From assembly GCA_910586755.1 (NCBI GenBank), contig CAJUJM010000050.1:124001-188000 (forward strand): DNA of 64,000 bases, in the 5' to 3' direction. Of this stretch, positions 9,358 to 18,443 are shown in pieces. This stretch comes from an uncultured Lachnospiraceae bacterium (lineage in GTDB: Bacteria; Bacillota; Clostridia; Lachnospirales; Lachnospiraceae). Below the pieces are notes generated by a model. It was not told the DNA's origin. It saw only the letters and a list, made by a program, of their open reading frames with translations, and did no database searches. Positions within the stretch are counted from its first letter, which is position 1, and each line of letters starts with the position of its first letter. A program made the translations under genes and the position numbers.

Positions 9358-9367
9358 AATATAGCTT

Positions 9368-9685
9368 TTATAAGGCTTTATCTAAAGCATCCATCAGTAA
9401 TTCTCTCTTCTGAACGCCAATCATTTTAGCCTCTACGCTGCCGTTTTTAATAATCAGCAGGGTGGGAATAGACATTACGCCATATTTCATGGCAATATCC
9501 TCATTGTCATCTACATTGAGTTTGCCCACCTTTGCTTTTCCATTGTAAAGCTCTGCCAGCTCTTCTATTACAGGAGCCATCATTTTACAGGGCCCGCACC
9601 AGTCTGCGTAAAAGTCTACCAGTACCGGCTTATCGGATTTTAAAACTTCCTCTTCAAAATTTTGAGTTGTAAACACCTTTTCCAT
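9368..9685 (-). CDS. trxA: Thioredoxin
   Basis: A small cytoplasmic disulfide reductase of 105 residues, the usual thioredoxin length. The active site WCGPC sits in VDFYADWCGPCKMM near residue 30, and the cis-Pro loop is MSIPTLL. Three consecutive ATG codons (9691, 9688, 9685) follow AAAGGAG; the third has the best spacing. No thioredoxin reductase gene adjoins it. A tiny Cys-rich ORF ends 15 nt upstream and is probably on the same transcript. Confidence 0.95.
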   Translation of the reverse strand: MEKVFTTQNFEEEVLKSDKPVLVDFYADWCGPCKMMAPVIEELAELYNGKAKVGKLNVDDNEDIAMKYGVMSIPTLLIIKNGSVEAKMIGVQKRELLMDALDKAL

Positions 9686-9700
9686 CATCATTCTCCTTTG

Positions 9701-9850
9701 CTATCTTTTTTTACATTTGTCTTTTTTACATTCCAGGACCTTACAGACCTCTAAAAAGCATTTCCTTAGATGCAGCGCCTTCCGATCCAATTCTATCTTA
9801 TCACAAGTGGCGCATCTTAAACGCCGTACCAGCTTTGGAGGCAGATTCAT
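9701..9850 (-). CDS. Small cysteine-rich protein upstream of trxA
   Basis: A 49-codon ORF on the trxA strand, ATG at 9850 and TAG at 9701-9703, 15 nt before the trxA start. The product is very basic and has six Cys: a CATC motif at 13-16, then Cys31, 36, 41 and 46 spaced every five residues. The ribosome binding site (GGTGG) is weak. The regular Cys spacing and co-orientation with thioredoxin suggest a metal-binding or redox-active peptide. I do not recognise a family, and it could be a chance ORF. Confidence 0.5.
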   Translation of the reverse strand: MNLPPKLVRRLRCATCDKIELDRKALHLRKCFLEVCKVLECKKDKCKKR

Positions 9851-9895
9851 CTAACCACCAACTCTTTTTTATTAGTGTATGCACAAAGATTTGTT

Positions 9896-10534
9896 TCATA
9901 CTCTTTTTGCAATAAGCTTGCAGATTGCGTTTCCTTTGGCTACGAATTTCGTTTCATACTCAGTCATTACATTGCCCTCTGCCATAGGGCTGTTGTGAAG
10001 ATCAAAGGTTTTTTCCTCAATCTGCCATCCTGCGGCGGGAATTGATTCCAGTGAATACTCAAATAATCCCCGGTTATCTGTCTTAAACTCTACCTTTCCG
10101 TCTTTTGCCAATACCTTGTCATACACAGCCATAAATTCCGGTGAGGTAAGGCGCCGTTTGGCATGGCGTTCCTTGGGCCAGGGATCTGAAAAGTTTAAGT
10201 ATATTTTACTTATCTCCTCTTCTCCAAATACTTCCGCCAGTTCTTTGGCGTCTACACAGAGAAACCAGATATTGGAAAGCTCCAGTTCTTCTCTCTTTTG
10301 CAGCCCTCTAAGAAGAACGCTGGAATATCTCTCAATTCCAACGTAATTTATCTCCGGATGGTTTTGGGCCAGTTCCATAATAAATTTGCCCTTTCCCATG
10401 CCAACTTCAATCTCAATGGGATGCTCATTGCCAAAGAGCTTGTGCCACTGGCCTCTGTGGGTCCTGGGATCCTGGATCACATATGGGCTGGCCCCTATAT
10501 TTTCCTCAGATCCTTTAATATGACGCAGTCTCAT
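9896..10534 (-). CDS. trmB: tRNA (guanine-46-N7)-methyltransferase
   Basis: Methylates N7 of G46 in the tRNA variable loop using S-adenosylmethionine. The 212-residue length is typical. The SAM-binding loop EVGMGKGKF is near 42-50, and the family signature FSDPWPKERHAKRRL is near 113-127 with the catalytic Asp in SDPWPK. Ribosome binding site GGGAGG precedes ATG 10534. It lies upstream of the small ORF and trxA on the same strand, but the 45-nt gap leaves operon membership open. Confidence 0.95.
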   Translation of the reverse strand: MRLRHIKGSEENIGASPYVIQDPRTHRGQWHKLFGNEHPIEIEVGMGKGKFIMELAQNHPEINYVGIERYSSVLLRGLQKREELELSNIWFLCVDAKELAEVFGEEEISKIYLNFSDPWPKERHAKRRLTSPEFMAVYDKVLAKDGKVEFKTDNRGLFEYSLESIPAAGWQIEEKTFDLHNSPMAEGNVMTEYETKFVAKGNAICKLIAKRV

Positions 10535-10774
10535 AGAAATCCTCCCTGTTGTCTTGTAATTCTGTCCTCAGTCAATTCCCCTGCTGCAAATAAGGGTACG
10601 TGTTTAATATACATGAATGTCCTATATTTTGGCAAGCTTTTTCTATATTTTCGTTTAAACGTTTGAATTTAGAAGAAAAAATTTTGATATTTTCGGAAAA
10701 TTCCAGTGCAAATTTTGTCAGAATCTAGTATAATATAAGAAATTAAGTTGATTTGGGGATAAGGAGGTTTTGAT

Positions 10775-11767
10775 ATGGGGCAGCCCCTTAATGTTTGGGA
10801 TAAAGTACAGCTAGGCGTCAGCGAAACAGAGCGCCTCATGGGACAAAGGGATTACAATAAAGCGATGGTACAGGCCCGCCAGACTCTGGAAGTTATGATA
10901 AAAGCGTTGGGAAACAAGGCCTGTATCGTGGAAAGCGATCTTGCCAGCACCATTGATCAACTATATGAAGGGCGCTGGATCGACAAAATCACCAGGGATC
11001 ATTACCATAAAATCCGTATGATTGGAAATAAAGCGGCTCATGAAGGGCATAACAGTTCTGCTGATGCAAATCTTGCATTTGCCTTGCTGTCTCAGGAAGC
11101 CGATGCTTTTTCCGAATATAAGACAGAGCAAAGAAGCAGCCGCACCATCGCCTATATTCCTCTGGAATCCGGGCGTTCCGGCTCTGGAAACAGGTCCTCT
11201 TCCGGATCCCGATCTTCTGGTTCCCGATCTTCTGGATCCCGTCCTTCCGGTTCCCGTCCCTCTGGTTCCCGATCTTCCGGTTCCCGCAATACGGCAAGAA
11301 GCAGCTCCGGGGCAAGATCCGGCCAAAGACGTCCTTCCGGTAAAAAGAAAAAGCGCAAAGGCGGTATTACCCTGCGGGATCTTCTCCCCTTGCTGGCTGT
11401 TTTGGCAGGTATCATTTTACTGGTGGTCCTGATTCGGGTATTTATGCCGGATAAAAAGGATGAAACCGAGACCACTGCTCCTACATCCGCAGTGCAGACC
11501 ACTGAGACAGAGCCTCTTCCCATGGAACCGGTGACTCAGCCGGAGATTGTAGAAACCACACCTGCCGTTCCTCAGGAAACCGTCACCTACAAGACCAATA
11601 CCACCTTAAATGTTCGCTATGAGCCTTCTACCAGTGCGCGGATTGCCGTACAGCTTGCTCCGGGAACCGAGGTCAATTATGTGGGTGTTCATGATGACTT
11701 TTGGAGTATTATTAACTATGATGGAACGGATGTATATGTTGCCACCCAATATTTAACTCAGGAATAG
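10775..11767 (+). CDS. Membrane-anchored bacterial SH3-domain protein with Ser-Gly-Ser-Arg repeats
   Basis: A 330-residue protein of unknown role. An N-terminal helical domain (about 5-110) resembles DUF4145-type alpha-helical domains. A linker (about 130-172) repeats the five-residue unit S-G-S-R-S/P in almost perfect register, then a Lys/Arg patch, one TM helix (about 203-224), a Thr/Pro/Glu-rich spacer and a C-terminal SH3-like domain (about 265-328). The topology puts the helical domain inside and SH3 outside, so it may link a cytoplasmic partner to the wall. Start follows AAGGAGG; a -10 TATAAT lies at 10729-10734. Confidence 0.85.
   Translation: MGQPLNVWDKVQLGVSETERLMGQRDYNKAMVQARQTLEVMIKALGNKACIVESDLASTIDQLYEGRWIDKITRDHYHKIRMIGNKAAHEGHNSSADANLAFALLSQEADAFSEYKTEQRSSRTIAYIPLESGRSGSGNRSSSGSRSSGSRSSGSRPSGSRPSGSRSSGSRNTARSSSGARSGQRRPSGKKKKRKGGITLRDLLPLLAVLAGIILLVVLIRVFMPDKKDETETTAPTSAVQTTETEPLPMEPVTQPEIVETTPAVPQETVTYKTNTTLNVRYEPSTSARIAVQLAPGTEVNYVGVHDDFWSIINYDGTDVYVATQYLTQE
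11188..11290 (+). repeat. Tandem 15-nt repeats encoding S-G-S-R units
   Basis: About seven direct copies of a 15-nt unit with core TCTGGTTCCCG or TCCGGATCCCG, in frame within the SH3-protein gene. Copies differ at a few silent or Ser/Pro positions. Such arrays can change length by slippage without shifting the frame. Confidence 0.85.
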
Positions 11768-11814
11768 CTGCTCTCAGTAAACCGGAAGAAGTGTTAAGAA
11801 TATATTTATTTTTT

Positions 11815-11844
11815 AAAAAAGCCCTCCAATCCAGGGCTTTTTTT
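11815..11844 (+). terminator. Rho-independent terminator
   Basis: A-run, stem AAAGCCCT/AGGGCTTT with a 7-nt loop, then seven T residues. It ends the SH3-protein gene just before the ATPase operon and can act in both directions. Confidence 0.9.
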
Positions 11845-11955
11845 ACTTTTTGACTATAGCTTTTTAAATTATGTGGTAGTATAATGACTGTGTTTTTATA
11901 GAATGTAGCAGTTCAGACTGAATTGTTGCAAAAATTAAAATAAGGAGGTATTTTT

Positions 11956-12267
11956 GTGGATAAGCTAATCAAAAAAATCTCAGAAATTGAGGCCTCTGCT
12001 TCTCTTATTATGGATGGTGTAAATGACCGCAAAGCCGCCTTTTCCGAGGAAATGCGAAAGCGGACGGCTGATTTTGATGCCGGACTGGAGGCGGATACAA
12101 AAAGCAAGCTGGAAGCCCTCCGTTCTAACTTGGAACAGAATTTAAAGGCCCGGCTTGCCAAGCAGGAAGCCGAGGCAAATCAGGCTATAGAAAAGTTAAA
12201 TGTTTCCTATGAATTACACCATAAGCAGTACGCTCAAAAGCTGTTTCAGGATATGATAAAGGAGTGA
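11956..12267 (+). CDS. V/A-type ATPase peripheral-stalk subunit (G/H-like)
   Basis: A 103-residue, almost entirely alpha-helical coiled-coil protein with charged heptads (ISEIEASAS, EEMRKRTADFDAG, LEQNLKARLAKQEAEA). First gene of the operon, where short stalk proteins such as AhaH or E. hirae NtpF usually sit. It would pair with subunit E to form the stator. GTG start 11956 follows TAAGGAGGT; a -10 TATAAT lies at 11880-11885. The family call depends mainly on context and coiled-coil character. Confidence 0.8.
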   Translation: MDKLIKKISEIEASASLIMDGVNDRKAAFSEEMRKRTADFDAGLEADTKSKLEALRSNLEQNLKARLAKQEAEANQAIEKLNVSYELHHKQYAQKLFQDMIKE

Positions 12268-12271
12268 TGGT

Positions 12272-13339
12272 ATGGGAAACCTGTTAGCTTACAGCGGCCT
12301 GACCGCTAAGGTAAAGGCCATGCAAAGCCGCCTGATTACGTCTGAGCAAATGCGGGAAATGGCTGCTTTGAGTTCCGTTACCGCCTGTGTGGAATACTTA
12401 AAAAGGCATCCTTCCTACGCGGATCCTCTGGGAGACACACAAGCCGGCGAGCTTCACCGCGGCGCTATTGAACAGTATTTAAAGCTATCGGAATATCAGG
12501 ACTTTGCAAAGCTTTACCGTTTTTCAAATCTGACACAGAGAAAATTCCTGGACTTCTATTTTATACATTATGAGGTGGCATTTCTTAAGAGATATCTGAG
12601 AAGCATCATCAGCCACACACCCTTAGACCTGAATTTATCTGTATTTCAACAATTTTTTGACCGCCACTCCTCTCTGGATTTTACCAGGATAATGGAGGCC
12701 AAATCCCTGACCGATTTTATTGCGGCCCTTGAGGGTTCTGTATTTTATCCTCTTTTTACCAATCTGGACCGCGAAAACGGCCTCTCTCTGTTTGACTGCG
12801 AAAATGTCCTGGATATGTTTTACTTTAAAACCATGTGGCGGATTATAAATAAAAAATTAAAGCCAGCTGACCGGAATATTTTAATCCAATGTTTTGGCAG
12901 CCAGCTGGATATGCTGAATATTCAGTGGCTTTACCGATGTAAGCAATTTTATCATATGGCCCCGTCGGAGATTTATGCAGTGTTAATTCCTATTCAATAC
13001 CGGTTAAAAGTTTCTGACATTCGCAGCATGGCAGAATCAGAAACTATGGACGGCTTTTTTTCTGCCTTAAAAAACAGCCGTTACGGGAGTGTTACGGAGC
13101 AGGGTCTTGCCAAACACCCTCATCCGGAAGTCCTGGCCCGCCAGGTTAACGAACATATTTATCAGTACACCAGTCAGAAAAATCCCTATTCTATTGCGGT
13201 CTTAAACACCTATCTTTACCGCAAAGAGCAGGAAATTCAGCGGCTGATTACGCTTATAGAAAGTATCCGTTATGGAGTTCCTTCCCAGACCATCATAGAG
13301 TCCATAACGAGTCCATTTAAAGGAGGTCTAATATCTTGA
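12272..13339 (+). CDS. atpC: V/A-type ATPase subunit C
   Basis: A 355-residue V-ATPase d/AC39-like subunit, the central socket that connects the rotor ring to the D/F shaft. It starts with GNLLAYSGLTAKVKAM, typical of the family, and is helical throughout. The start lies 4 nt after the previous stop with AAGGAG just upstream. The stop overlaps the next start (TTGA), so it is translationally coupled to subunit I. Confidence 0.9.
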   Translation: MGNLLAYSGLTAKVKAMQSRLITSEQMREMAALSSVTACVEYLKRHPSYADPLGDTQAGELHRGAIEQYLKLSEYQDFAKLYRFSNLTQRKFLDFYFIHYEVAFLKRYLRSIISHTPLDLNLSVFQQFFDRHSSLDFTRIMEAKSLTDFIAALEGSVFYPLFTNLDRENGLSLFDCENVLDMFYFKTMWRIINKKLKPADRNILIQCFGSQLDMLNIQWLYRCKQFYHMAPSEIYAVLIPIQYRLKVSDIRSMAESETMDGFFSALKNSRYGSVTEQGLAKHPHPEVLARQVNEHIYQYTSQKNPYSIAVLNTYLYRKEQEIQRLITLIESIRYGVPSQTIIESITSPFKGGLIS

Positions 13340-15267
13340 TAGAGAAAATGAAGTTCTTACGCATCTCGGGGCCTAAGGACGATATTGACCGGGTAGTGGA
13401 TGAGTATTTATCCAAGTATGAGATCCATCTTGAAAATACCTTATCTGAGTTAAAAACGGTCCGCGACCTGCGTCCCTTTACCGAGGTGAATCCTTACCGC
13501 CAGGAATATCAGCGGGCAGCTGAGCTGGCGGCCCTTTTTCCGGAGAGCGCCGGCTTCCGGCCGGATCCAGAGATGGATGCTCAGGCGGCGGCTTCCTTTA
13601 TCCGGGATCTGGATCGTATCCTTATGGATTTCAATACTGCTGTCCAGGAAAAACAGGATGAGTTAAAGGCTGTAGAAGAGTCTTTAAATGAGGTCCTTCC
13701 CTTCGTGGGACTGAATTATAATATCAGCCAGATTCTCAAGTTCCGGTATATTAAATACCGGTTCGGCCGGATTTCCAGGGAATATTACGAAAAGTTCTCT
13801 GCCTTTGTATATGATACGATTGATACGATTTTATTTCCCTGTCATGAGGATGAAAACTATGTATGGCTGGTATATTTCGTTCCGGAACGATTGGCCAGCA
13901 AGGTAGACGCCATCTATGCTTCCATGCATTTCGAACAGTTTTATCTGCAGAAGGAATACGCCGGAACGCCTACAGAAGTTTGTGAAATTTTAAAGGCCCA
14001 GGCTGCCTCCCTTCAGGAGGAGATTGATGGTCTTCAAAGCAGGATTTCTTCTGAGATTCAATCCAGAAAATCCGACGTGTTAAAGGCCTACGCAAGGCTT
14101 TCCACTTTTACCAGCAATTTTGATATCCGGAAGATGGCTGCCTGTACCAAGCACGAAGAGCAAACCTTTTATATTTTATGCGGATGGATGGCAGAAAAGG
14201 ACGCTGACAAGTTCCGGGCCCAGGTTACTGCAGATGGCAACATTTTCTGCATCGTGGAAAATGACCATACCAATCTGTTAAACGGCCCGCCAACTAAGAT
14301 GAAAAACCCCTGGCTGTTTAAGCCTTTTGAGATGTTTATCCAAATGTATGGCCTTCCGGCTTACAATGAGATTGACCCTACCATTTTAATCGGCATCACT
14401 TACTCCTTCCTTTTTGGATTCATGTTTGGTGATACAGGGCAGGGATTGTGCCTGTTAGTTGGCGGCTTCCTGCTGTATCGGGCAAAAAAAATGAATCTGG
14501 CTGCCATTATTTCCTGCTGCGGTTTCTTTTCTACCATTTTCGGGTTCCTCTTTGGCAGTATTTTCGGGTTTGAAGATATTATTGAACCTCTGTGGTTAAG
14601 ACCGGCCCAGGCCATGACCAGGCTTCCGTTTATCGGGATGCTGAACACCGTATTTATTGTGGCGGTCGCTATGGGTATGGGCATTATTCTTCTTACCATG
14701 GTACTGAATATTATCAACGCTTATAAGGCCCATGAGCCGGTTGAGTCCTGGTTTGATACTAACGGAATTGCCGGATTTGTATTTTACGCCAGCCTGGTGA
14801 TGACCATTGTCCTGTACATGACCGGAAAGCCTCTTCCGGCAGCCATTGTGCTGGTGGTAATGTTCCTGATTCCTCTGGCGCTGATTTTCCTGAAAGAACC
14901 GCTGACCGCAATGGTGGAGAAAAAGGCGGCAAAGCTTGAAGGCGGCAAGGGAATGTTTGTGGTTCAGGGATTCTTTGAGATGTTCGAGGTGCTATTAAGT
15001 TACTTCTCCAATACCTTGTCCTTTGTCCGTGTAGGCGCCTTTGCCGTAAGCCACGCTGCCATGATGGAGGTTGTTCTCATGCTGGCAGGTGTAGAATCCG
15101 GCAACCCCAACTGGCTGGTTGTGGTTCTGGGGAACCTGTTTGTCTGCGGCATGGAAGGATTAATTGTAGGGATTCAGGTGCTTCGTCTGGAGTATTATGA
15201 GTTATTCAGCCGTTTCTATCGCGGCACCGGACGGGAATTTAAGCCTTATGGAAAGACCGTGGCTTAA
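13336..15267 (+). CDS. atpI: V/A-type ATPase subunit I (membrane stator)
   Basis: The 643-residue a-subunit homologue: a cytoplasmic coiled-coil N-terminal half (about 1-330) and a C-terminal half with about seven TM helices from ILIGITYSFLFGFMFGDTGQG onward. The C-terminal RVGAFAVSHAAMM helix contains the Arg that faces the c-ring carboxylate. TTG 13336 is supported by AGGAGGT at 13321-13327 with 8-nt spacing and by the overlap with the subunit C stop; ATG 13348 is the alternative. Confidence 0.95.
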   Translation: MIEKMKFLRISGPKDDIDRVVDEYLSKYEIHLENTLSELKTVRDLRPFTEVNPYRQEYQRAAELAALFPESAGFRPDPEMDAQAAASFIRDLDRILMDFNTAVQEKQDELKAVEESLNEVLPFVGLNYNISQILKFRYIKYRFGRISREYYEKFSAFVYDTIDTILFPCHEDENYVWLVYFVPERLASKVDAIYASMHFEQFYLQKEYAGTPTEVCEILKAQAASLQEEIDGLQSRISSEIQSRKSDVLKAYARLSTFTSNFDIRKMAACTKHEEQTFYILCGWMAEKDADKFRAQVTADGNIFCIVENDHTNLLNGPPTKMKNPWLFKPFEMFIQMYGLPAYNEIDPTILIGITYSFLFGFMFGDTGQGLCLLVGGFLLYRAKKMNLAAIISCCGFFSTIFGFLFGSIFGFEDIIEPLWLRPAQAMTRLPFIGMLNTVFIVAVAMGMGIILLTMVLNIINAYKAHEPVESWFDTNGIAGFVFYASLVMTIVLYMTGKPLPAAIVLVVMFLIPLALIFLKEPLTAMVEKKAAKLEGGKGMFVVQGFFEMFEVLLSYFSNTLSFVRVGAFAVSHAAMMEVVLMLAGVESGNPNWLVVVLGNLFVCGMEGLIVGIQVLRLEYYELFSRFYRGTGREFKPYGKTVA

Positions 15268-15317
15268 GCTTATTACAGAAATATCATAAATTTTCTAAAT
15301 ATAAAGGAGAGATTATC

Positions 15318-15749
15318 ATGACTTTCACAGTAAAAATCACTTTGGCTCTGGCATTAATTTTAAGTATTGCAGTTCCCTTCGGCGCATTTGCCGCCGGTGA
15401 AAAGACCAGGGGCCGTTATAAAACCGCTCTTGCAACTAATGTATTTTTGTTCTTCGGCACCCTGATTGTATCCAGCGCCCTGATGTTCTCTGGCAATGCA
15501 TTTGCCGCCGAGGCGGCTTCTGCTGCCGGAAGCTCTGCCGCCGGATGGGGGTATCTGGCTGCCGCCCTGTCAACCGGTATGTCCTGTATCGGCGGCGGTA
15601 TCGCCGTTTCCGCTGCTGCTTCTGCCGCTTTGGGCGCTATCAGCGAGGATGGCTCTATTCTTGGTAAATCTTTAATCTTCGTTGGCCTTGCCGAAGGTGT
15701 TTGTCTGTACGGACTTATTATTTCTTTCATGATTTTAGGTAAGCTGTGA
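15318..15749 (+). CDS. atpK: V/A-type ATPase subunit K (c-ring)
   Basis: A 143-residue ring subunit with four hydrophobic helices, so two hairpins per polypeptide. Only the last helix has an ion-binding carboxylate, Glu126 in GLAEGVCLYGL; the first hairpin has none, as is usual for V-type rings with a halved carboxylate count. The glycine-rich helix STGMSCIGGGIAVS packs the ring. Whether H+ or Na+ is carried cannot be read with confidence. AAAGGAGAG precedes ATG 15318. Confidence 0.93.
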   Translation: MTFTVKITLALALILSIAVPFGAFAAGEKTRGRYKTALATNVFLFFGTLIVSSALMFSGNAFAAEAASAAGSSAAGWGYLAAALSTGMSCIGGGIAVSAAASAALGAISEDGSILGKSLIFVGLAEGVCLYGLIISFMILGKL

Positions 15750-15753
15750 TTCT

Positions 15754-16062
15754 ATGAAGCTGTATCTGATTAGCGACAACATTGACACCCTGACCGGCAT
15801 GCGTCTGGCAGGTGTGGAAGGAAGCGTCGTCCATGAGAGGACGGAGCTTAAGGAAGCCCTTGATAAAGTTTTGGCCAACAAAGAGATTGGCATCCTCCTT
15901 CTGACGGAAAAGTTCGGAAGAGAGTTTCCGGAAATTATTGATGAGGTAAAATTGGAGCGAAAGTTCCCCTTAATCGTAGAAATCCCGGATCGCCACGGTA
16001 CCGGCCGCAAGCCCAACTTTATCACTTCCTATGTAAATGAAGCCATTGGACTGAAACTATAG
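15754..16062 (+). CDS. atpF: V/A-type ATPase subunit F
   Basis: A 102-residue subunit of the central shaft. Family features are the N-terminal KLYLISDNIDTLTGMRLAGVEG, the central GILLLTE strand and the IVEIPDRHG motif. It starts 4 nt after subunit K, so its ribosome binding site lies within the K coding end. It binds subunit D to form the rotor axle. Confidence 0.95.
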   Translation: MKLYLISDNIDTLTGMRLAGVEGSVVHERTELKEALDKVLANKEIGILLLTEKFGREFPEIIDEVKLERKFPLIVEIPDRHGTGRKPNFITSYVNEAIGLKL

Positions 16063-16079
16063 AAAGCAGGTGACTTACT

Positions 16080-16670
16080 TTGACAACAGACGAGAAATTA
16101 CAGCATTTTCTGGATATCTCCATGGAAGATGCCAGAGAGAAAAGCGCCCGCCTGTATGACGAATATGCCTCTGCCTTAGAGCAGGCCTTTGAAGAGCACA
16201 AAGAAGATGCCGCGCGGCGTCTTGATATGCAGCTCCAGGGGGAATCTAATAAGCTGGGGCGGGAGATGAATAAAAAACTGGCTTTAGCCCAGATCAATTT
16301 AAAACGCCGGATAAGCAAGCGTCAGGAAGAATTAAAAGAGATGCTGTTTGTAGAGGTTCAAAAAATGCTGACAGACTTTATGGCTTCTCCGGCTTACGTG
16401 AAGCTTTTGGAAGACCAAATCCTGGCGGCCCGGAAGTTAGCCGGCAGCAGCGATATTATTATCTACATTGATCCGGCAGATGAACCTCTGCTTATGCATT
16501 TGTCTGTGGAAAACCGGGAAGCCATTAAGATCAGCCAGTATTCTTTTTCCGGAGGCACCCGGGCAGTGGTTCCTCAGGCTCACATTTTAATTGATAATTC
16601 CTTTGAAACCAAGCTGAGTGAGGCCCGGCACAATTTTCAATTTGATTTAGGAGGTGGGGACCATGAATAG
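16080..16670 (+). CDS. atpE: V/A-type ATPase subunit E
   Basis: A 196-residue peripheral-stalk subunit: a long N-terminal helix (about 1-100) rich in Glu, Arg and Lys that would coil with the G/H-like protein, and a C-terminal globular domain that binds the catalytic head. TTG start at 16080, 17 nt after subunit F, with GCAGGTG upstream. The 3' end overlaps the subunit A start by 8 nt. Confidence 0.9.
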   Translation: MTTDEKLQHFLDISMEDAREKSARLYDEYASALEQAFEEHKEDAARRLDMQLQGESNKLGREMNKKLALAQINLKRRISKRQEELKEMLFVEVQKMLTDFMASPAYVKLLEDQILAARKLAGSSDIIIYIDPADEPLLMHLSVENREAIKISQYSFSGGTRAVVPQAHILIDNSFETKLSEARHNFQFDLGGGDHE

Positions 16671-18429
16671 CACAGGCATTATTTACGGCATCAACGGCCC
16701 CGTCGTTTACTTGCAGAATGACCCCGGTTTCCAAATGAATGAAATGGTCTATGTAGGCCAAAGCCGCTTGGTAGGCGAGGTAATTGGCCTTACCTCCGGC
16801 CGCACAACCATTCAGGTATATGAGGAAACCTCCGGCATTAAGCCGGGAGAGACCGTTGTCGGTACCGGAGCGCCGGTTTCCGTTACTCTGGCCCCCGGCA
16901 TCCTGAATAATATTTTTGATGGTATCGAGCGCCCATTGGGAGAGATTGCAAAGAAGGACGGCGCTTACATCAGCCGCGGTGTTTCCGTGGATTCCCTGGA
17001 TCGGAGCAAAAAGTGGAAGACCCATATGGTAGTAAAAAAGGGGGATCAGCTCCTTCCCGGCTCCATCATCGCCGAGGTTCCCGAGACCCGGGCCATTATC
17101 CACAAGGTAATGGTTCCCCCGGACATGGACGGCTATGTTTTAGATGTGGTTCCTGACGGGGAGTACACCATTGACGATGTGCTGATTACCCTGCAGCTTC
17201 CCGACGGTTCGGAAAGGGAACTGACCATGACCCAGAAATGGCCTATCCGTACTCCAAGGCCTGCCTCCAGCCGGTTCCCGGTCACTAAGCCGCTGGTTAC
17301 AGGGCAGCGTATCTTAGACACTCTGTTTCCCATTGCCAAAGGAGGTACTGCTGCGGTTCCCGGTGGTTTCGGAACCGGAAAGACCATGACTCAGCATCAG
17401 ATTGCCAAGTGGTCGGACGCGGATATTATTATCTATATTGGCTGCGGCGAGCGCGGCAATGAGATGACCCAGGTTTTGGAGGAATTTACTCATCTGGTGG
17501 ATCCCAAATCCGGCAATCCCTTAATGGATCGAACCGCCCTTATCGCCAATACTTCCAATATGCCGGTTGCCGCCCGTGAGGCAAGCCTTTATTCCGGCCT
17601 GACCCTGGCGGAGTATTACCGGGATATGGGCTACCATGTAGCCATCATGGCGGACTCTACCTCCCGCTGGGCCGAGGCCCTCCGCGAGCTGTCCGGCCGT
17701 TTGGAGGAAATGCCTGCAGAAGAAGGTTTCCCGGCGTATCTGGCTTCCCGGCTTTCTGCCTTTTATGAAAGGGCCGGAATGATGCAGAATTTAAACGGCA
17801 CTGAAGGATCCGTTTCCATTATCGGTGCGGTTTCCCCTCAGGGCGGCGACTTTTCCGAGCCGGTTACCCAGAACACCAAACGATTTGTCCGTTGCTTCTG
17901 GGCCCTGGATAAGTCTTTGGCCTATGCCAGACATTTTCCGGCTATTCACTGGCTTACCAGCTATTCTGAGTATTTGACGGATCTGGCTCCCTGGTATACC
18001 GACAATGTGGATAAAAGATTTGTAGATTACCGCAACCAGATTGTTTCTCTTCTGACTCAGGAAAGCAGCCTGATGGAGATTGTAAAATTAATCGGAGCAG
18101 ATGTACTTCCGGATGATCAGAAGCTGATTCTGGAAATTGCAAAGGTCATCCGGGTAGGATTCCTTCAGCAGAACGCTTTCCACAAGGATGACACCTGTGT
18201 TCCTATGGAAAAGCAGTTTAAGATGATGGAAATCATTCTTTATTTATATAAAAAGAGCCGTTCCCTGATTTCTATGGGAATGCCCATGTCGGTACTGAAA
18301 CAGGATTCTATTTTTGATAAGGTTATTGCCATTAAATATGATGTGCCCAATGACCGTCTGGATTTATTTGACAACTATGAAAAGCAGATTGACCAGTTCT
18401 ATGATGATGTTCTGGAACGCAATGCATAA
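16663..18429 (+). CDS. atpA: V/A-type ATPase catalytic subunit A
   Basis: The catalytic nucleotide-binding subunit, 588 residues. It has the N-terminal beta barrel, the non-homologous insertion (about 115-185) specific to A subunits, and the P-loop GGFGTGKT with Lys240. The motif GERGNEM and the arginine-containing C-terminal half are also visible. The P-loop begins GGF where many homologues have GPF. ATG 16663 is preceded by GGAGGT (16650-16655), so the upstream GTG 16654 is not needed. Confidence 0.97.
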   Translation: MNSTGIIYGINGPVVYLQNDPGFQMNEMVYVGQSRLVGEVIGLTSGRTTIQVYEETSGIKPGETVVGTGAPVSVTLAPGILNNIFDGIERPLGEIAKKDGAYISRGVSVDSLDRSKKWKTHMVVKKGDQLLPGSIIAEVPETRAIIHKVMVPPDMDGYVLDVVPDGEYTIDDVLITLQLPDGSERELTMTQKWPIRTPRPASSRFPVTKPLVTGQRILDTLFPIAKGGTAAVPGGFGTGKTMTQHQIAKWSDADIIIYIGCGERGNEMTQVLEEFTHLVDPKSGNPLMDRTALIANTSNMPVAAREASLYSGLTLAEYYRDMGYHVAIMADSTSRWAEALRELSGRLEEMPAEEGFPAYLASRLSAFYERAGMMQNLNGTEGSVSIIGAVSPQGGDFSEPVTQNTKRFVRCFWALDKSLAYARHFPAIHWLTSYSEYLTDLAPWYTDNVDKRFVDYRNQIVSLLTQESSLMEIVKLIGADVLPDDQKLILEIAKVIRVGFLQQNAFHKDDTCVPMEKQFKMMEIILYLYKKSRSLISMGMPMSVLKQDSIFDKVIAIKYDVPNDRLDLFDNYEKQIDQFYDDVLERNA

Positions 18430-18443
18430 GGAGGGAATGATTT

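Noticed and set aside
11152..11523. Several long - strand and +2 frame ORFs across the SH3-protein repeats
   Set aside because: They are produced by the 15-nt repeat in other frames, and have no ribosome binding sites.
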